A stretch of DNA of 64,000 bases from Adiantum capillus-veneris (GCA_014529385.2 CM043961.1:18272478-18336477), one strand, 5' to 3'. Positions 10,033-21,999 are shown, counted from the first letter of the stretch. Notes: generated from the letters alone by a model not told the origin. Numbers and translations: made by a program.

Positions 10033-10540
10033 CTAAGCTTGCCTGATTCTAGTCTCTTCACAAAGAGATCTCCTACAAGCTTTGAAGTGAGTTTTCACTC
10101 TAATCGTGTATCCTTTTTGTGATTGCTTTATGCCATTGCATTCACGACGAGTTTAACTACACTTTAGGCCTAAGTATGTTGAGAATCAATACCCTAAAAT
10201 TTTATGTCTGTCTTCATACACGTTTTTTGCATTAAGTGTTTGCTAGTAGTAGATTGGGTTAGAGACTTTAGGGTAATGTCCTTTAGGTGTGTAGAGGTTA
10301 CTTCTTGAGTTTCGTGACGATTCGACAGCGTTTGGTCACGTTTCAATGAGCATAAGTGTCATAGGTAAGGTAGCGGTTGCGTACACGTAGTGTGATTTGA
10401 GTTTATTTTCCTTGGTAGTGACTGTCTCTAGAAGTTTGAGTAGGTGATTTACATCCATCTATTTGTTTCCATGCGCCTACGGGTCAAGCTCCGTCCCTGG
10501 TTGACATCTTGTTTGTTGGCCTGGTTCTCACTTTGCTAGC
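10033..10540. other. No gene seen
   Basis: Spacer between the LTR and the first gag-like frame. No primer-binding site of the common TGGTATCAGAGC type and no ORF over 60 codons with a motif. It may be the leader of the element whose gag-like ORFs start near 10.56 kb. Confidence 0.4.
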
Positions 10541-10559
10541 AACTGCGAGCAGTGTATCT

Positions 10560-12250
10560 ACCAACAAAAAGGAGGCAATTATGCAAAAGGACATTTATCA
10601 TGAACCAGTACAAACTGTGGATAAGAATGGGGATTAGACTCTCAATGTCAGAGATTTGGAGAATTTTATTGAAATGGCTTAGTCTGATCTCCAAGGTAGG
10701 GAAACTTAGTACACTATAGCTTTGGCCAATCAAGCACTCATGGAGTATCTAGAAATCCAAATGAACCCAGATGAAGACCAGGAAGATGAGGAAGAAGATC
10801 ACGATGATCAAACTTCGGACCAAAGGAATCAGAAGGATGATGATGACGATGATGATGATGGACATGATAGACACAACATAGGGTCAGCTGCAAGTGGCTC
10901 AACGGGGGCTCAACCACCAATGGGAGTCAACCTCCAAGTGATGCTATTGATAGGTGAGTTGCAAATTAAACACCACTTGCTGGGGAAACACAACATCCAC
11001 CTACTCAGCAAGCCGGTGGACAGGTAAACCATAATCAAAATAAGAGAAAATCTATTGTGTTGGAAATTGACTTTGAGTTTGACCACACTCACTCCAATGA
11101 ACTGTTGGCATTAAATAAAAGCATGCAAAAAGGGAAACGTCTTCAGATCCAAAAATTCTTAGATGATGAGTGAGCATATTCAGATCTGAAGAGATTTTAG
11201 ATGCTTTATGTTGGATCGAGACACATGGTCGCAACATGGAAGATGGCCAGTTGTCACTACCAAACAGTCTTCCGGTTACCCCCACATCTAGTTGTGTCCA
11301 AGTGCTGGAAAGAACTCTAGAATGGGAACTCACGGCTGATGACAGAGTTGTCAACCCAACGACAAAAGGCCTAACAACAACAGATCTTAAATCATTGGGA
11401 ATTCAGGTAGAAATGATGCTAGGTAGTAGGCCAACCTACAAGTGCATGAAGGATATCCACAAACAGATAAAAGAAATGCTCATTCGAATGCAAATAGCCA
11501 GGCAAATTTTGGATAAGAGGATCAAAATGTTGTTAGAGAATAATGCTACAAGCAATCAGGGGCCTAAAACCAGGACAATTCTTATTGAACAAGAGTGGCA
11601 ATCTAAAAGCCTATCACTTGGTTTGCATTTCTAGACAAAGGATGCATTAGGAGAGTCAAATGATTTTGGAATTCTTGGAATTTATACTCAATTCTCCAGG
11701 TGCCTTATTTGCCATACCAGCCAGAGAAGATAAGTTACCTTTCGTCTTTCCAGCTCTCTAGCGGCGTCACACTAAGCCTATTGATCAACACCAATATATT
11801 AAGATAACATATGGGCTCAAAGTCTGGTATGAAAGACCAACCATGAAATGGCTGTCATGGAATCAAGTGTTACAAGAGACAGTCCTAAAGACAATGGTCA
11901 GTGAGTTATTGGGTGATTTACACAAGTTCCATCTCTTAATGGGCCAATGGAAAATCCAAATCAGAAGGCTCATAAAGATTACAAACTAGCTACTGCAGTT
12001 GACAATTGGATCATCCAAGATTCCACAGAAAGAACTGGCTAACAAGGCAAGATCTCAACGCGAGTTCAAAGAAATGGCGGAGATTTTGTTTGAAGCACGT
12101 GTCAAATCTAACCAACCCCACTACCTCAAGGATGGTTGCACACTGCATCTTATTGACATAAGCTGGCCTTGGCCAGACTGACAGCAAGAGCACTCTTTAT
12201 GATGCTGACACCAAGGCATGGAATCCACCCACACCTCATGAAGTTGAGAT
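10560..12250 (+). pseudogene. Gag-like ORF relics of a pol-less element
   Basis: Frames at about 10576-11027, 11170-11634 and 11640-12181 appear to be pieces of one or two former ORFs. The first has a run of acidic residues (EDEEEDHDD and DDDDDDDD, residues 19-46 of the frame from 10722). The second has GLTTTDLKSLGIQVEMM and an amphipathic helix region; the third has LNSPGALFAIPAREDKLP. Most internal stops are TAG (near 10638, 10679, 10709, 11632, 11758, 11987); one is TGA. No homologous family is recognised with certainty; gag is inferred from context. Confidence 0.4.
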
Positions 12251-12392
12251 GAAGATTGTCAAGAAGGACCAGCTAGAGCAAGGGGCACTATTTTGACTGA
12301 TTAAAAAGGAAAATGTTGGAGAAACCACTTCAACGACATCCCAAGCACCTTCTAAACAAAAGAATGCACCTGAGAAAAAGAGGGTTTGCTGG

Positions 12393-12964
12393 TGTAGCAG
12401 GGCTACAATGTCGCAGGTACTAGACAAATAGTTAGTCGCAGTTGGGCTGAGTACACACTGGACAGACTTTTGCCTGGCTGTGACACGTGGCTAGCATACG
12501 AGTGGTGGTCTAGTGGGCGTAGGTCCAGACTACCACGACCATACTTTTGAGATAGTATTAGCTGGATTAGATATTGGTGAGCCATTGGTGGCTCTTTATG
12601 GTTGTATATATCCGTAGCTGTTTGGGTTCTATGTCATCATCTACTTTTGTGTGGTCAGTCGTCTAGGGTCTGTCATCTTGAGTTGTACACAGCACGTCTG
12701 CACCATCCCTGCACAGTTGAGCCTTGACACTCCCGCTGTACCTGTGAGATCTGGACTGGAGCTGAGTGTGCTGCCATGCTAGAGTCTGTATTGGTTTCTT
12801 TGAGTTAGTCGATGTTCATGTTGTTCATATTCGGTGCTGAGTCGTACTTATTGTTTCTCTGTTGTTCATTGTCTTCTTTGTTTGCATTCTGTGGAGTGAG
12901 ATCTCTTGCACATTGCATTGAGGAGCACCCACTATAGAGGGCACAACACATTATCTCTGCTACA
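12393..12964 (+). repeat. Solo LTR of the gypsy family found at 31.6 and 49-64 kb
   Basis: 572 bp from TGTAGCAGGGCTACAATG to ATTATCTCTGCTACA, matching the LTRs at 31568-32114 and 49232-49791 (shared blocks: GACACGTGGC, CAGCACGTCTGCACCATCC, GAGGAGCACCCACTATAGAG). It is flanked by GCTGG (12388-12392) and ACTGG (12965-12969), a 4/5 match expected of an aged 5-bp target duplication. No internal sequence is present, so it is a solo LTR left by recombination. Confidence 0.85.
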
Positions 12965-13822
12965 ACTGGACGACATTGGTTCATCTAGTGGTGCTTTGTC
13001 ACTGGCCTTTTGCAAGATGAAGTAGATCCAATGGTTTCAGAAGGCACCTTTAGAGTCCTATGCAGGCAATCTTGAGCTGGCTACCCAAATACAAGAGATA
13101 AAGGAAGAGTGGAGCTACCTTTGACACCATCATTTTTTGAAAATTTTGGTACTAGACCAAAATTCAAGAAAGGGGAGGAGGAATGTAGAAGGTAGAAACA
13201 ACCTCTAACATGCCCTTGACGAATATCAGAAGCTTCTAGAAGCAATAATCAGAGAGTTACCAAGGTAACTGCCAGTGCACAGTCAACCAAACACCAGTCC
13301 GAGAATCAATACATAGGACCCACTATTCATTTTCGGGGGACATTGTCATACCTATAATCCTGCTCTGTCTCTCTCTTCTTAAGCATTTTGATCTTTGGAT
13401 CTCTTGTAATCCCAAAGTCTTGTTACTGTAAGGCTAGAGCCATTTACTGGCATACCATGTACTTTCCCAGTGTTACTACCAGTTGTAATCTGATTATTCT
13501 TCTGAATGCAATTCCAGTTCCAGTCTCTGTGTCTCTCATCATTTCATTTCTAGTTCTATCTTTCTGTATTCTAAAGTCTAATGATTGATTTGATCCTTTT
13601 GAGTATGATATCAATAACTCTTACCAACCTGGAATAGCTATTTGAATAGAACGAGCTCATTCCATAAAGCAATAATTTTTTAGGTTTGATTAAGCACCAA
13701 TTATGGATATTCTTGAGGAGGTGGACTCCTTCATCCTGATTGAAGAAGACTCAAGTATGGAACTAGGGGCATAAATGCCTCTAGGCTAAGGGAGAGGGCT
13801 AATGAGAGCCGCTTTTTGAATT
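12965..13822. other. No gene seen
   Basis: Apart from a hydrophobic 66-codon frame (13388-13588) with no recognisable motif, nothing is visible. It probably belongs to the interior of the element split by the solo LTR. Confidence 0.4.
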
Positions 13823-14653
13823 TTGGCCCACCTCTCTCCTAGGATGCATTTGATGGCAAGGTTCAATGGGAATTGCAATGCGTGTGGCAGGTATGGTCAT
13901 CAAGCTAAGGATTGCATAGTATTTAAGCGCGCAATGGCCAATAGACCAAATTTAACATGGACAGACACACCTCAAGTGCCTGCATTGATACCGGTCCCAC
14001 CTCTTGAACAAACATCACAACACATGGTCCCTAGGGCCCAAAATTTTGTTCAAAAAACACCCTTACCACCTCCAGTGCTAGGACCACAACCACCACATCC
14101 AAGAATCATGTCTGTGAATCAAGTGGGTTGTGAGTCATCTATTTCTTGTTTGGAAAGCTGTGAGGAAGGTATATACCCTAATATTTCCTATGGGATTGAT
14201 GCGCTTGAAGAAAGTCCACAATACTACATGGAGGACTATTGGGGACAAGACAAACCTGTCTATCAAGTAGTTTCTCTTGCTGCAAGAGGCCAAAATATCA
14301 ATTACACTGCCAAGAGACCACCTCTTCAATGCTATGAGTGTGGAGCTCCATATCGTGTAGCCGAGTGTCCTATTAGGCTACAAAAGAACACCACACTAAT
14401 GCAAATCAATCAAGCGAGCACGTATACAATGCCGCTACTCATGTGTAATCGATGTGGCATAGATCATTTGATTACCCAATGTCCGAATAATCCAAATGCG
14501 TCGAAGATCATGCCATTAAACTTGATTGAGGTTACCGAGGAGCCATCACAAAGTACACCTGTGGTACCAGTAAACATACTCACACGATCGATGCTCCAAA
14601 AACAAAATTATCTTCTTGAAGAAAGAGAGACGGCATCAATTGTCCAATCTTAG
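13823..14653 (+). pseudogene. Zinc-knuckle gag-like protein
   Basis: A 276-residue frame. Residues 18-31 are a standard CCHC knuckle (CNACGRYGHQAKDC). A degenerate one follows (CYECGAPYRVAEC; His replaced) and a third variant, CNRCGIDHLITQC, has x3 instead of x4 before His. Between them lies a Pro-rich linker. Such knuckles bind RNA in gag proteins. The frame ends at TAG 14651-14653, after which the basic KKKKTQ tail continues in frame, so it was longer. It sits upstream of a protease-like ORF, as in gag-pro of gypsy-type elements. Confidence 0.6.
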
Positions 14654-15075
14654 AAGAAGAAGAAAACACAAACGAAGATATCGCAAAAAGCAGTGAAGCC
14701 AGTTCAAAGACCAACATAGGGACTGGTGAAGACCCTATATATATGAACAATGCTGAAGAGGATTCTGATTGGAGATCAAAATGACCACTAAGAAAGAAAT
14801 CAACAAGGAAGATCGTTCATGAGCCACAATGGCCAGGATCCAAGAAGAAGATAGGAACTTATCCAAGAAGAGGAGATTGAGCGAGTCAAGCAATAAGGAG
14901 TTTGGTAGAAGATACCCAAAGGGATCTAAAACCAACACCTAGGCAGATCCAGATTACAGGCACATTGTCCCCTACGCAACAACAACCTCACAAAGTCCAT
15001 TAACCCCTAGCCATACCTAGTGTCATCCAAGAAGAAAATGACTTAAAGTCATGGAAAAGTGGGTGTACTCACTTC

Positions 15076-16398
15076 TTGTTGGAAAGAATTTTTATAGATG
15101 GAGTACCTGACCCTATCGAAGAAATGGAGATTCCATCTTCCCCATGTCAAGGGACTAAAGCCCAAAAGGTGTCGTTAAATATTACCAAATTGATGGAGTT
15201 CATGGCTTCAGAAGTTAGAACCACCATCATGTCCAAACTATATAGAGACCCTGAGCTATTCTTAGCTCTTCGAGCTTTCCTCAATGGAGAACTAAAGGTC
15301 GGGCTACCACAAATTGCGCAAATGGATGGAGCTAGGGAGATGCCAATAGAGGAGGAACACTTAGATCCACAACCCAACTTAGATGAGAACCCTGTTGTAG
15401 AAATACCTGTTAACAAGTTGGGACAACACTTTGAGGGCGATGAGTCCAATGCAATCATACCAATCACTACGAAGGGATTAACTATGAAGGGAATCCTTGA
15501 TGGTGGCGTTGGGGTTAGCATTGTGACTAAAAATTACTGGGAAACTATGGGAAGACCTCACCTTGGGACGACAACCATAGTAGTAAAGATGTCCAATGGG
15601 TCTATTGTTAAACCTATTGGGATGCTAGAAGATCTCAAGATCAAGGTCTTTGGACATAAAATAAGAAATACCTTCATTGTTATGGATTTCTCCAAGCACA
15701 CTATGACATCTAAGATGATCTTAAGACGTCCTTTCATGAGGGAAGCAAAAATGGTTCATGACTGGTTTAAAAACTATGTCTACTTGCAGTTCCAAGATTC
15801 TGTCATTTGAGTGGATCTTGTAACTGGTCGAGGACATCCTCTAGGAAACAGGTTTATAATTGATCATAGATCTGACACCATATTTCACTTGGCCCCATTG
15901 CAGTATTGTCATACATTGAAAGTGGACGTGGACACTCATGTTGGGGAAGATTCTCCTTATATGGATGCACTACCTGGGATGACTGAGTCAGACAATGTGG
16001 ATTGGGTCCACTTGTTAGCAACAACCATAGACACTTGGAGAAACAGGGGGACGACCTGGGTAACACCTGAGGGGGATGAAATGCCACCACTCGTACCCTT
16101 AAATATGCTAGAAGCAATGCATATAACTTCTGATGACCTACAAGATGAAGGTTTGACTGGCATTGGAACCAGTAGTAGCATCTTACAAGACTATACCCCA
16201 CATGATTTGGGGTCAGAATTATCAATTGAAATTGACTCCGAGGACGAAGAAGTTGAGTTAAATCTTAGTGCAAATGTGGGAAAAAAACATTCAAGGCCCA
16301 GTGGTACCCTAGATGACAATCTATCCAAGGGAGCAGAAGACACAAGTAGCGATTCACCTAGTGACTCTTCACTAGAGATCGACCTAATCGAGAATTAG
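15076..16398 (+). pseudogene. Retropepsin-like protein with an in-frame TGA
   Basis: Two frames (15076-15810 and 15811-16398) are in the same phase and separated only by a TGA at 15808-15810. Around residue 139-150 is GILDGGVGVSIVTKNYWETM, which matches the plant gag-asp protease core in which DGG replaces DSG/DTG; MILRRPFMREAKMVHDW fits the second conserved block (usually LGRPWL). The C-terminal part after the TGA is acidic and Ser-rich (EDEEVELNL, SSDSPSDSSLEID). A protease of a retroelement is likely; the TGA fits CGA-to-TGA decay. Confidence 0.6.
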
Positions 16399-16539
16399 AC
16401 CAGAAGAGTAAGAGATATAAGAGGCGACGATATCGAGCAAATGTGCGTGTTAGAATAAATGAAAATAAATCTACCACAGAATGGCTTAATTATATAGGGG
16501 CATGTGATTAAGTCCTTATGTATGGAGTGCATAACAAAA

Positions 16540-16825
16540 AGAAAAAGTTAAAATATGCGGGAAAAGGACCATATCGAGTGTGTGAAATTATCCCGCAAGT
16601 ACCATTGGTGTGGAGACTCTAGATGGACTTGAAACCATTAAATTCCTCAATGGGAGTAAATTCAAAAGGTACTATGATCCTCTAAGCCAGGAAGAATTAC
16701 AAGCCATCCATCAAAAGAAAGCATCCAAAGAACAGGCAGAGCTTAAAAAGATCCAAGCAAGAGTTGAGGCTCGAGAAAGACAAGAACGTCTTAGACGGCA
16801 ACGAGAGGCTAATTTAGGAATGTAA
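16540..16825 (+). pseudogene. Pol C-terminal (GPY/F-like) tail and coiled coil
   Basis: Just upstream of the 16610 start the sequence reads KYAGKGPYRVCEI, and then ETLDGLETIKFLNGSKFKRYYDP, the pattern of the Ty3/gypsy integrase C-terminus (GPY.V..I......L..L.G......NG..LK.YY). It is followed by a Gln/Glu/Arg-rich coiled coil (ELKKIQARVEARERQERL) ending at 16825. The integrase core and RT that should lie upstream are absent, so a large internal deletion is inferred. Confidence 0.5.
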
Positions 16826-16855
16826 GCATTTTTTGAATACATTGATGACGATTCA

Positions 16856-17197
16856 TTGAAATCTGAGCCACCTCTACGATATCCAATTGAACTAAATAAC
16901 CTCTATGGGAGAGTACTATATAACGCATTATTGGATACAAGAGCTCAACATACTTTGTTATACTATGGAGTTTGGTGTCAGCTAGGAAAACCACCCCTAT
17001 CCACAAGCACCATCCAAGTCAAGGGTGTCAATAAGAAGAAGACCACTGTTTTTGGAATCCTACACACTTCTGTCAGTTATGACAACGGGGTTGTAGCTCA
17101 AGACTTTTTGGTCATGCATGTTGGAACTATGGAGGGTAATATAAACCTAGGACGTACTTGGATGATAGAACTAATGATTGGGGGACTGGGGGTGTAA
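16856..17197 (+). pseudogene. Second retropepsin-like fragment
   Basis: A 113-residue frame with NALLDTRAQHTLLYYGVW (pattern of the LxDTGAxxxxL active site, Gly replaced by Arg) and, 70 residues later, GNINLGRTWM, matching the ILGRxWL block of retropepsins. The catalytic DTG is therefore DTR, probably inactive. It is separate from the protease-like ORF at 15.1-15.8 kb, so one element carries two protease-like domains or two elements are joined here. Confidence 0.45.
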
Positions 17198-17280
17198 CAA
17201 TGTAGAAACCAACTCTTAGCCCTGCCACTCAAGCCATAGTCCCTGAGATATTTTATCTTAAGAAAATAAAACCCAAAACA

Positions 17281-17768
17281 TTGCATGTCCAAGAGGTTGA
17301 ACCATATGTCCCCATAGCCCAACTCTTTAGAGCTTCAACTGTTGTAGTTGAAATAAAGATTGAGACACACAAGACCCATCCTAATATAACAAAGAAAACA
17401 TACAAGTGGGTCCCTAAAGCTTCTTTAGCGACCATAGCTAGTGCTAAAAGACAGGAGCCTGGTAAGAAACGTCCCACTTGTCCAAGAAATGTAAAGAAAC
17501 GTTGCATTGGATTCCTAAAAAACTATTGGAAGCTCAAGGCTACTATGAAGGAAATGATCAAATATGGGTGCCAAAACGTAAATTGTGCTCTTACCTGTCA
17601 CCTGGCCCATGTGAGCCCAATCATGTAGCTCCAAAACAAATTGACAATCGCGGAAAGAAAACAATCACAGATGGGTACCGAAGAATAAATGATTTGTTCC
17701 ACCTAGCTCAGGAACAGGGAAGTCAAATGAAGCTTCTTTCTCTTCATGTAGTTCCTATACAGAAATAG
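17281..17768 (+). pseudogene. Basic ORF fragments with a repeated WVPK/WIPK motif
   Basis: Frames 17281-17628 and 17478-17768 overlap; the real reading seems to change frame near 17480. Motifs YKWVPKASLA, HWIPKKLLEAQGYYEG and QIWVPKRKL share a W-[VI]-P-K core, about 50 and 20 residues apart, suggesting a short internal repeat. Very basic; no known domain. Probably part of the decayed retroelement. Confidence 0.3.
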
Positions 17769-18469
17769 AAGCTTTGACACAACCTCCGCCTACCATTGTA
17801 CACATCCATACAAACAAGGAAGAGTTTGCACCTCCCGTTGTAAGTTCACCACCTACAACAACGTTGCAAATAAAATCATAAGAAAGTACCTTACCACCCT
17901 TGCAACTAGATGAAACACATAGGGCGGTCGAAAACTATCGGTTAAAGCCTTCACCCATAACAACTTAGAACAATTGGTTTCAAAAGGTGATGACATCATT
18001 CCAAAAGGTATGATCTACCAAAAGAAGAGGGGAGTGTTTGCTGACATCCATCATTCACTTGCTTCCCTCTCAACCTTCCTCCTTGACCTCTCAATCTCCC
18101 AATCTTAGGGAATGTATATATAAAACCTTATACTCACAAAAAACAAAAATAAGAAAGTAAAAGAGCAAGAGCCACCAAACAAAAAATCTGGAAACCTACG
18201 AGTTCTATACATAACACAAAATCATAAAAACACATTATGCACAAGGACATGACCTTTTGACATGACCCTTGTAATATTTGCTCTCTAACCATCATATATT
18301 TGTGTGTCCAGATATGGCTAGTACGCTAAAGTCATCCATTCCTGCCTTGGGTGAGAGGTACCCTCTTTACTTTGCACAAGTGTTTCACATAGTCTACCTG
18401 GTGCTTGCATGTGAATGGAATTTGGTAGGTACGCGAGCATGTGAGATGAATTTTTAGGAATTAGAATGG

Positions 18470-18755
18470 TTGATACGTCTCTTGACCACAATTGATCCAT
18501 ACTTAGTAGAGGACGTCACCCCGATTGCACAAGACTACCCTCTTAACCAAGATGACGATAGGTGTCTAGTGATCGTCTTAGTAAACATTGGTGCCTCCAA
18601 TGATGAAGACGATTTACATGATTACGCGGATGGTATATATGGTCTCACGGATGATTTTGTTTTTCTCGACGAGGAGGATAGCCTAAGGGGTTTAACCTTA
18701 GGGTTCCCCCCCAATCTCTACAATATCCTATTCCCTTGACTCTCTAGGGGGAGTG
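18470..18755 (+). other. Small acidic ORF followed by a possible polypurine tract
   Basis: An 89-codon frame (18470-18739) rich in Asp, with DDDRCLVIVLVNIGASNDED; no domain recognised. Directly after its stop comes CTCTAGGGGGAG and then TGCAAATAATTAGG, which looks like a polypurine tract followed by an LTR start at about 18756. No second copy of that LTR start was found, so the LTR call is unproven. A TATA-like TATATAAAACC lies at about 18116. Confidence 0.3.
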
Positions 18756-19950
18756 CAAATAATTAGGTTAGGGTTCCTTATGTTGTTTAATTGTGTTCAA
18801 TAAGGGTTCGTACCTCTTTCCACTGATGTGCCTCCTAGAGGTATTCTTTGTGTTTTCTAATGTGTACAGAAACATGTTGCTGTTGTTAGGATTTAATCCT
18901 TCATGGAATCTTTCTCTCGTTTACTCTTCAAATCAAGCGCGATCATAAACACAAACAGGTGTTTCTTGTCCATTAGCATTGCCCCTTATCTTTTTTGCAT
19001 CCATATTTGTCTGCTTTAATTGTGATTACTAGCATAATATTCATCACATTTGCTTAGTATCAAACATTAAATTCAATGTAATTTTTTGTCATAATCACTT
19101 GTCTGGGTTTAAAAATCAAGCAGTTCGACTAAGCAAATTTGACCAAGCTAGGTGTTAGAAATCTTCTCTTAATACCATGGGGAATGCCTTCCTAATAATC
19201 AATGGTTACTTAGGTTCTTAATCCGATTTAGGTAGCATTGTGTGCAATGTACTAGGGATTTCTAGTGGGCTTAGTCCCTATTGACCTTTAGCTTAAGTAT
19301 TTTAAAGGGAGTTTACTAATGTGATGAGCCTTGGGAGGGTAACAGTGTTATATGACCCCTCAAAGTTACAAAATTAAAAGAACAAAAAAATAAAAATCAA
19401 AGTGCTTGATTTGGTACTTCACTCACATGTATCGCCTATGACACTAAAGCCCTAGAGGTTCCCAATATGGGTGCTTTTCCTTAAAAAGCAAAAAACCCAA
19501 GGCATACAAAATAAGCACACACATCAAAATTGAATCAATGTGAAAAGACTTTGAGGGGTCAAAGAAAAGGAAATAAGTGAGGCAATGATTTCATGAGCAA
19601 TTCCTTTTATCGTAGCTTAACTACAAGGTCTTGTAGGTATAGCCTCTAGTCAGCCCTCAGACATAAAATACTTGGCTATCGTGATTAAACAACTTAATTG
19701 ACCAGAGAAAATTGAGAAGCTTGTCCATGGTACTAATAGTTGATCTCTGACCGTTAAATTAGCGACCCCAGACTTGTTTAGTTTTTTACCTTTACAATTG
19801 TTTATGCGTTTGATTATATTACAATTTAATGTTTATTACTGACAAATTGTTTAATATTCTGTTACCAATCAATTTGTCTGCCTACAACTGCATATGCTTT
19901 TTAATTGTATGTAAGAATGCAATTACTGTGCCAATTTTGTTTGATTTTCC
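18756..19950. other. No gene seen
   Basis: AT-rich sequence without motifs. It may contain the remainder of an LTR starting at 18756. Nothing else is supported. Confidence 0.4.
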
Positions 19951-20062
19951 AGTGAGACTGAAGAAGGCTAAGGACATTCATCTCAAATGCTGTTCCACCT
20001 CGACGAACGAGCTTCAACTCAATAGCTTCCAAGGACAGAATCTACATCAGGAAGGGGGGCAT
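19950..20062 (+). pseudogene. 3' end of a retroelement ORF and polypurine tract
   Basis: A frame reads LKKAKDIHLKCCSTSTNEL...FQGQNLHQEGG and runs straight into the purine tract GGAAGGGGGG (20050-20059) followed by CATGTTAACC, where TGTTAACC (20062) would be an LTR start. This is the usual layout of the last pol or envelope-position codons, polypurine tract and 3' LTR. The family is not identified. Confidence 0.35.
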
Positions 20063-20087
20063 GTTAACCACCGACATCCATTTCTAG

Positions 20088-20366
20088 TAGTCATGGGCCG
20101 GGCTTGTCAGTCCAATAGGAAAAGGGTACGATTGCTTGCCGATGAGAGGCACACTATAACTAGAACATTCAAGGGTTAGTTGGCTAAGCATGGGCACCCA
20201 AGTGTGAATGGACGAGCTCATATAAAAGTAGTCATGGGTCGGGCTTGTCGGTCCAATAGGAAAAGGGTAAGAGTGATTTCCAATGAGAGGTGCACTCTAA
20301 CTGGAACATTCAAGGGTTAGTTGGCTAAGCATGGGCGCCCAAGTGTGAATGGGCGAGCTCATATAA
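20088..20366 (+). repeat. 139-bp tandem duplication carrying a TATA box
   Basis: Unit 1 (20088-20226) and unit 2 (20227-20365) are about 90% alike. Each starts AGTAGTCATGGG and ends GAGCTCATATAAA. The CATATAAAA at each unit's end is a good TATA-type core promoter, so the promoter itself appears twice, 139 bp apart. The stretch follows a polypurine tract and may be the U3 part of an LTR. The leader downstream contains a CT-rich stretch and a (GA)n tract. Confidence 0.7.
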
Positions 20367-20472
20367 AAGTCACCTAAACCTATAAATCACTTATTCTGTC
20401 ATTTGTGCAATTGAAGAGTGCTCTTGCTCCATCTCCATCTTCTTCTTCATCTCCTTGTGTGTGTGTGTATGC

Positions 20473-20474
<2 letters not shown>

Positions 20475-20552
<78 letters not shown>
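20475..20552. repeat. (GA)n microsatellite
   Basis: About 39 uninterrupted GA dinucleotides, preceded by a short GT run. It lies about 110 bp downstream of the duplicated TATA motif. Confidence 0.95.
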
Positions 20553-20553
<1 letters not shown>

Positions 20554-21005
20554 GGCAGAATGACGGCGAGGCGGTTGAGGGCGGGATGGTGGTATCTCCC
20601 TCTTCTTCGGGGCGAGGAACCCTCCACGAAGGCAAGCGTAATGCGGTGAGTGACACACCCTTGCTCTCTTGAGCTTGCTAGATTAATCTGGTTGTGTGCT
20701 TGAAGCCATTTGTGGCTCGCACACTGTGTACAAAAAAGTCCCTTTCTTTGACACGTGCGACGGATGCACAATCTGCATCGCCTCTAATTTGGGCCCTAGA
20801 TCAGACTTGTTGAGGGACCCGTGACATATATTGATGAGTGATCTCCCATATTATTATGTAGACTAAGGAGACCCCGCACGAGAAGAGGGTAACTGCTTTG
20901 AGCTCATTGATAATCTACCTTGTTAGCCCCTTTTTGTGTGGGTGTGTGAAGGGTCACATCCATGTCTTATAATGATTTCCTTCCTTTCGTGTGGAGGATA
21001 CCTAA

Positions 21006-21422
21006 TGCAAAGTTATGGTGGATAGAGTAATGTAGCATTCATTATGTAAGAATAATGATTAGGACTCTAGTGTAGACAAACACAAGTTGATTAGAGAGAG
21101 AGATTAACTAAGAGACTAACTCAATGCACGATAGACTGGAGTGTAGACAAACACAACTTGATTATTCAACACACAAAAGCGATCACAAGGCTTGTTATAT
21201 AGGCAGAGCATGAAATGATTACACCTCTCCGAAGGTCAATTGACACTTCTTGAAAGGGCAAGATACTACTTGGTCTTTGAACCTTCTATTTGGTTCTTCA
21301 CATGTCTTGAGGCATCACATGCCAACACATGGATGTCACATGATTCTACACACATGGCATACTATGACATTTTACATGGATAGGGAGAGTTCTTGTGGTG
21401 CAACAAACCCTCCACCTCAATA
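21006..21422 (-). repeat. 3' LTR of the gag-only element
   Basis: On the plus strand it begins TGCAAAGTTATGGTGG and ends CCACCTCAATA, matching the 5' LTR along its length (shared GTAGACAAACAC, GATCACAAGGCTT, ATGCCAACACATGG, GGATAGGGAGAGTTCTTG). It lacks the large GT/GA microsatellite of the other LTR but has its own short GAGAGAGAG. Its end has TA where the other LTR has CA. A purine stretch (minus strand AAGGAGGAT) abuts it as primer. Confidence 0.85.
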
Positions 21423-21999
21423 ATCCTCCTTGTGTGGGTTTTGTTGCATTGATCACACACACTCCTCTCTTCAAAACACACAAGGAGTTAGGTACACAAT
21501 TTTGCCTCCCCTTGACACATAAGGCGTGGACACACAAATCTCTCCATGAACATTAAGTGGTATATAACACGAAGTTTTCCAAACCATTAGAAGAAATATG
21601 AACCTTGCATGGGCCTTGTAAGGAATCCTAATTTTTAGGGATTAAGGCTAATGGTGTGTAGGGTTAAGGGGACAAGGACATTCAAGAAGCTAGTTTTGAG
21701 TAGGCTTTTCTAGCCTTTTTTTTAGACACGTGTAGGATGTGGACGTAAGAGGTCACCTTCTCTCTCTAGCTTTTTGAAAGTGAAGGGAGTAAAGAGGTGT
21801 GGCCACATCATAAAAAACGTGGATCAGTAAGAGCCAAAATTTGACTTTTAAAAAAAAAAGTTATTTTTACTTATTTTTGACTTAAAACTCCCCCCTAACA
21901 TATATCCATATCAAAAAAGTATTTTTTGACCTTTTTTTAAACTTACAAGCAATAAAAGTCCAATTTTTCAAAAAAAAAACTCCCCAAAAAAAAAACCTT

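Noticed and set aside
10722-11027. Poly-Asp protein as a host gene (calsequestrin-like or nuclear acidic protein)
   Set aside because: The frame is flanked by the same reading with stops and lies in a chain of retroelement ORFs. The Asp run is a (GAT)n microsatellite.
13388-13588. Hydrophobic 66-residue protein as a membrane peptide gene
   Set aside because: No start context, homologue or neighbouring support. T-rich DNA gives hydrophobic translations by chance.
20418-20672. Long Arg-Glu or Ser-Leu repeat proteins across GA tracts (also at 22.1, 38.2, 40.2 kb)
   Set aside because: These frames are translations of (GA)n or (CT)n microsatellites and have no other coding sign.
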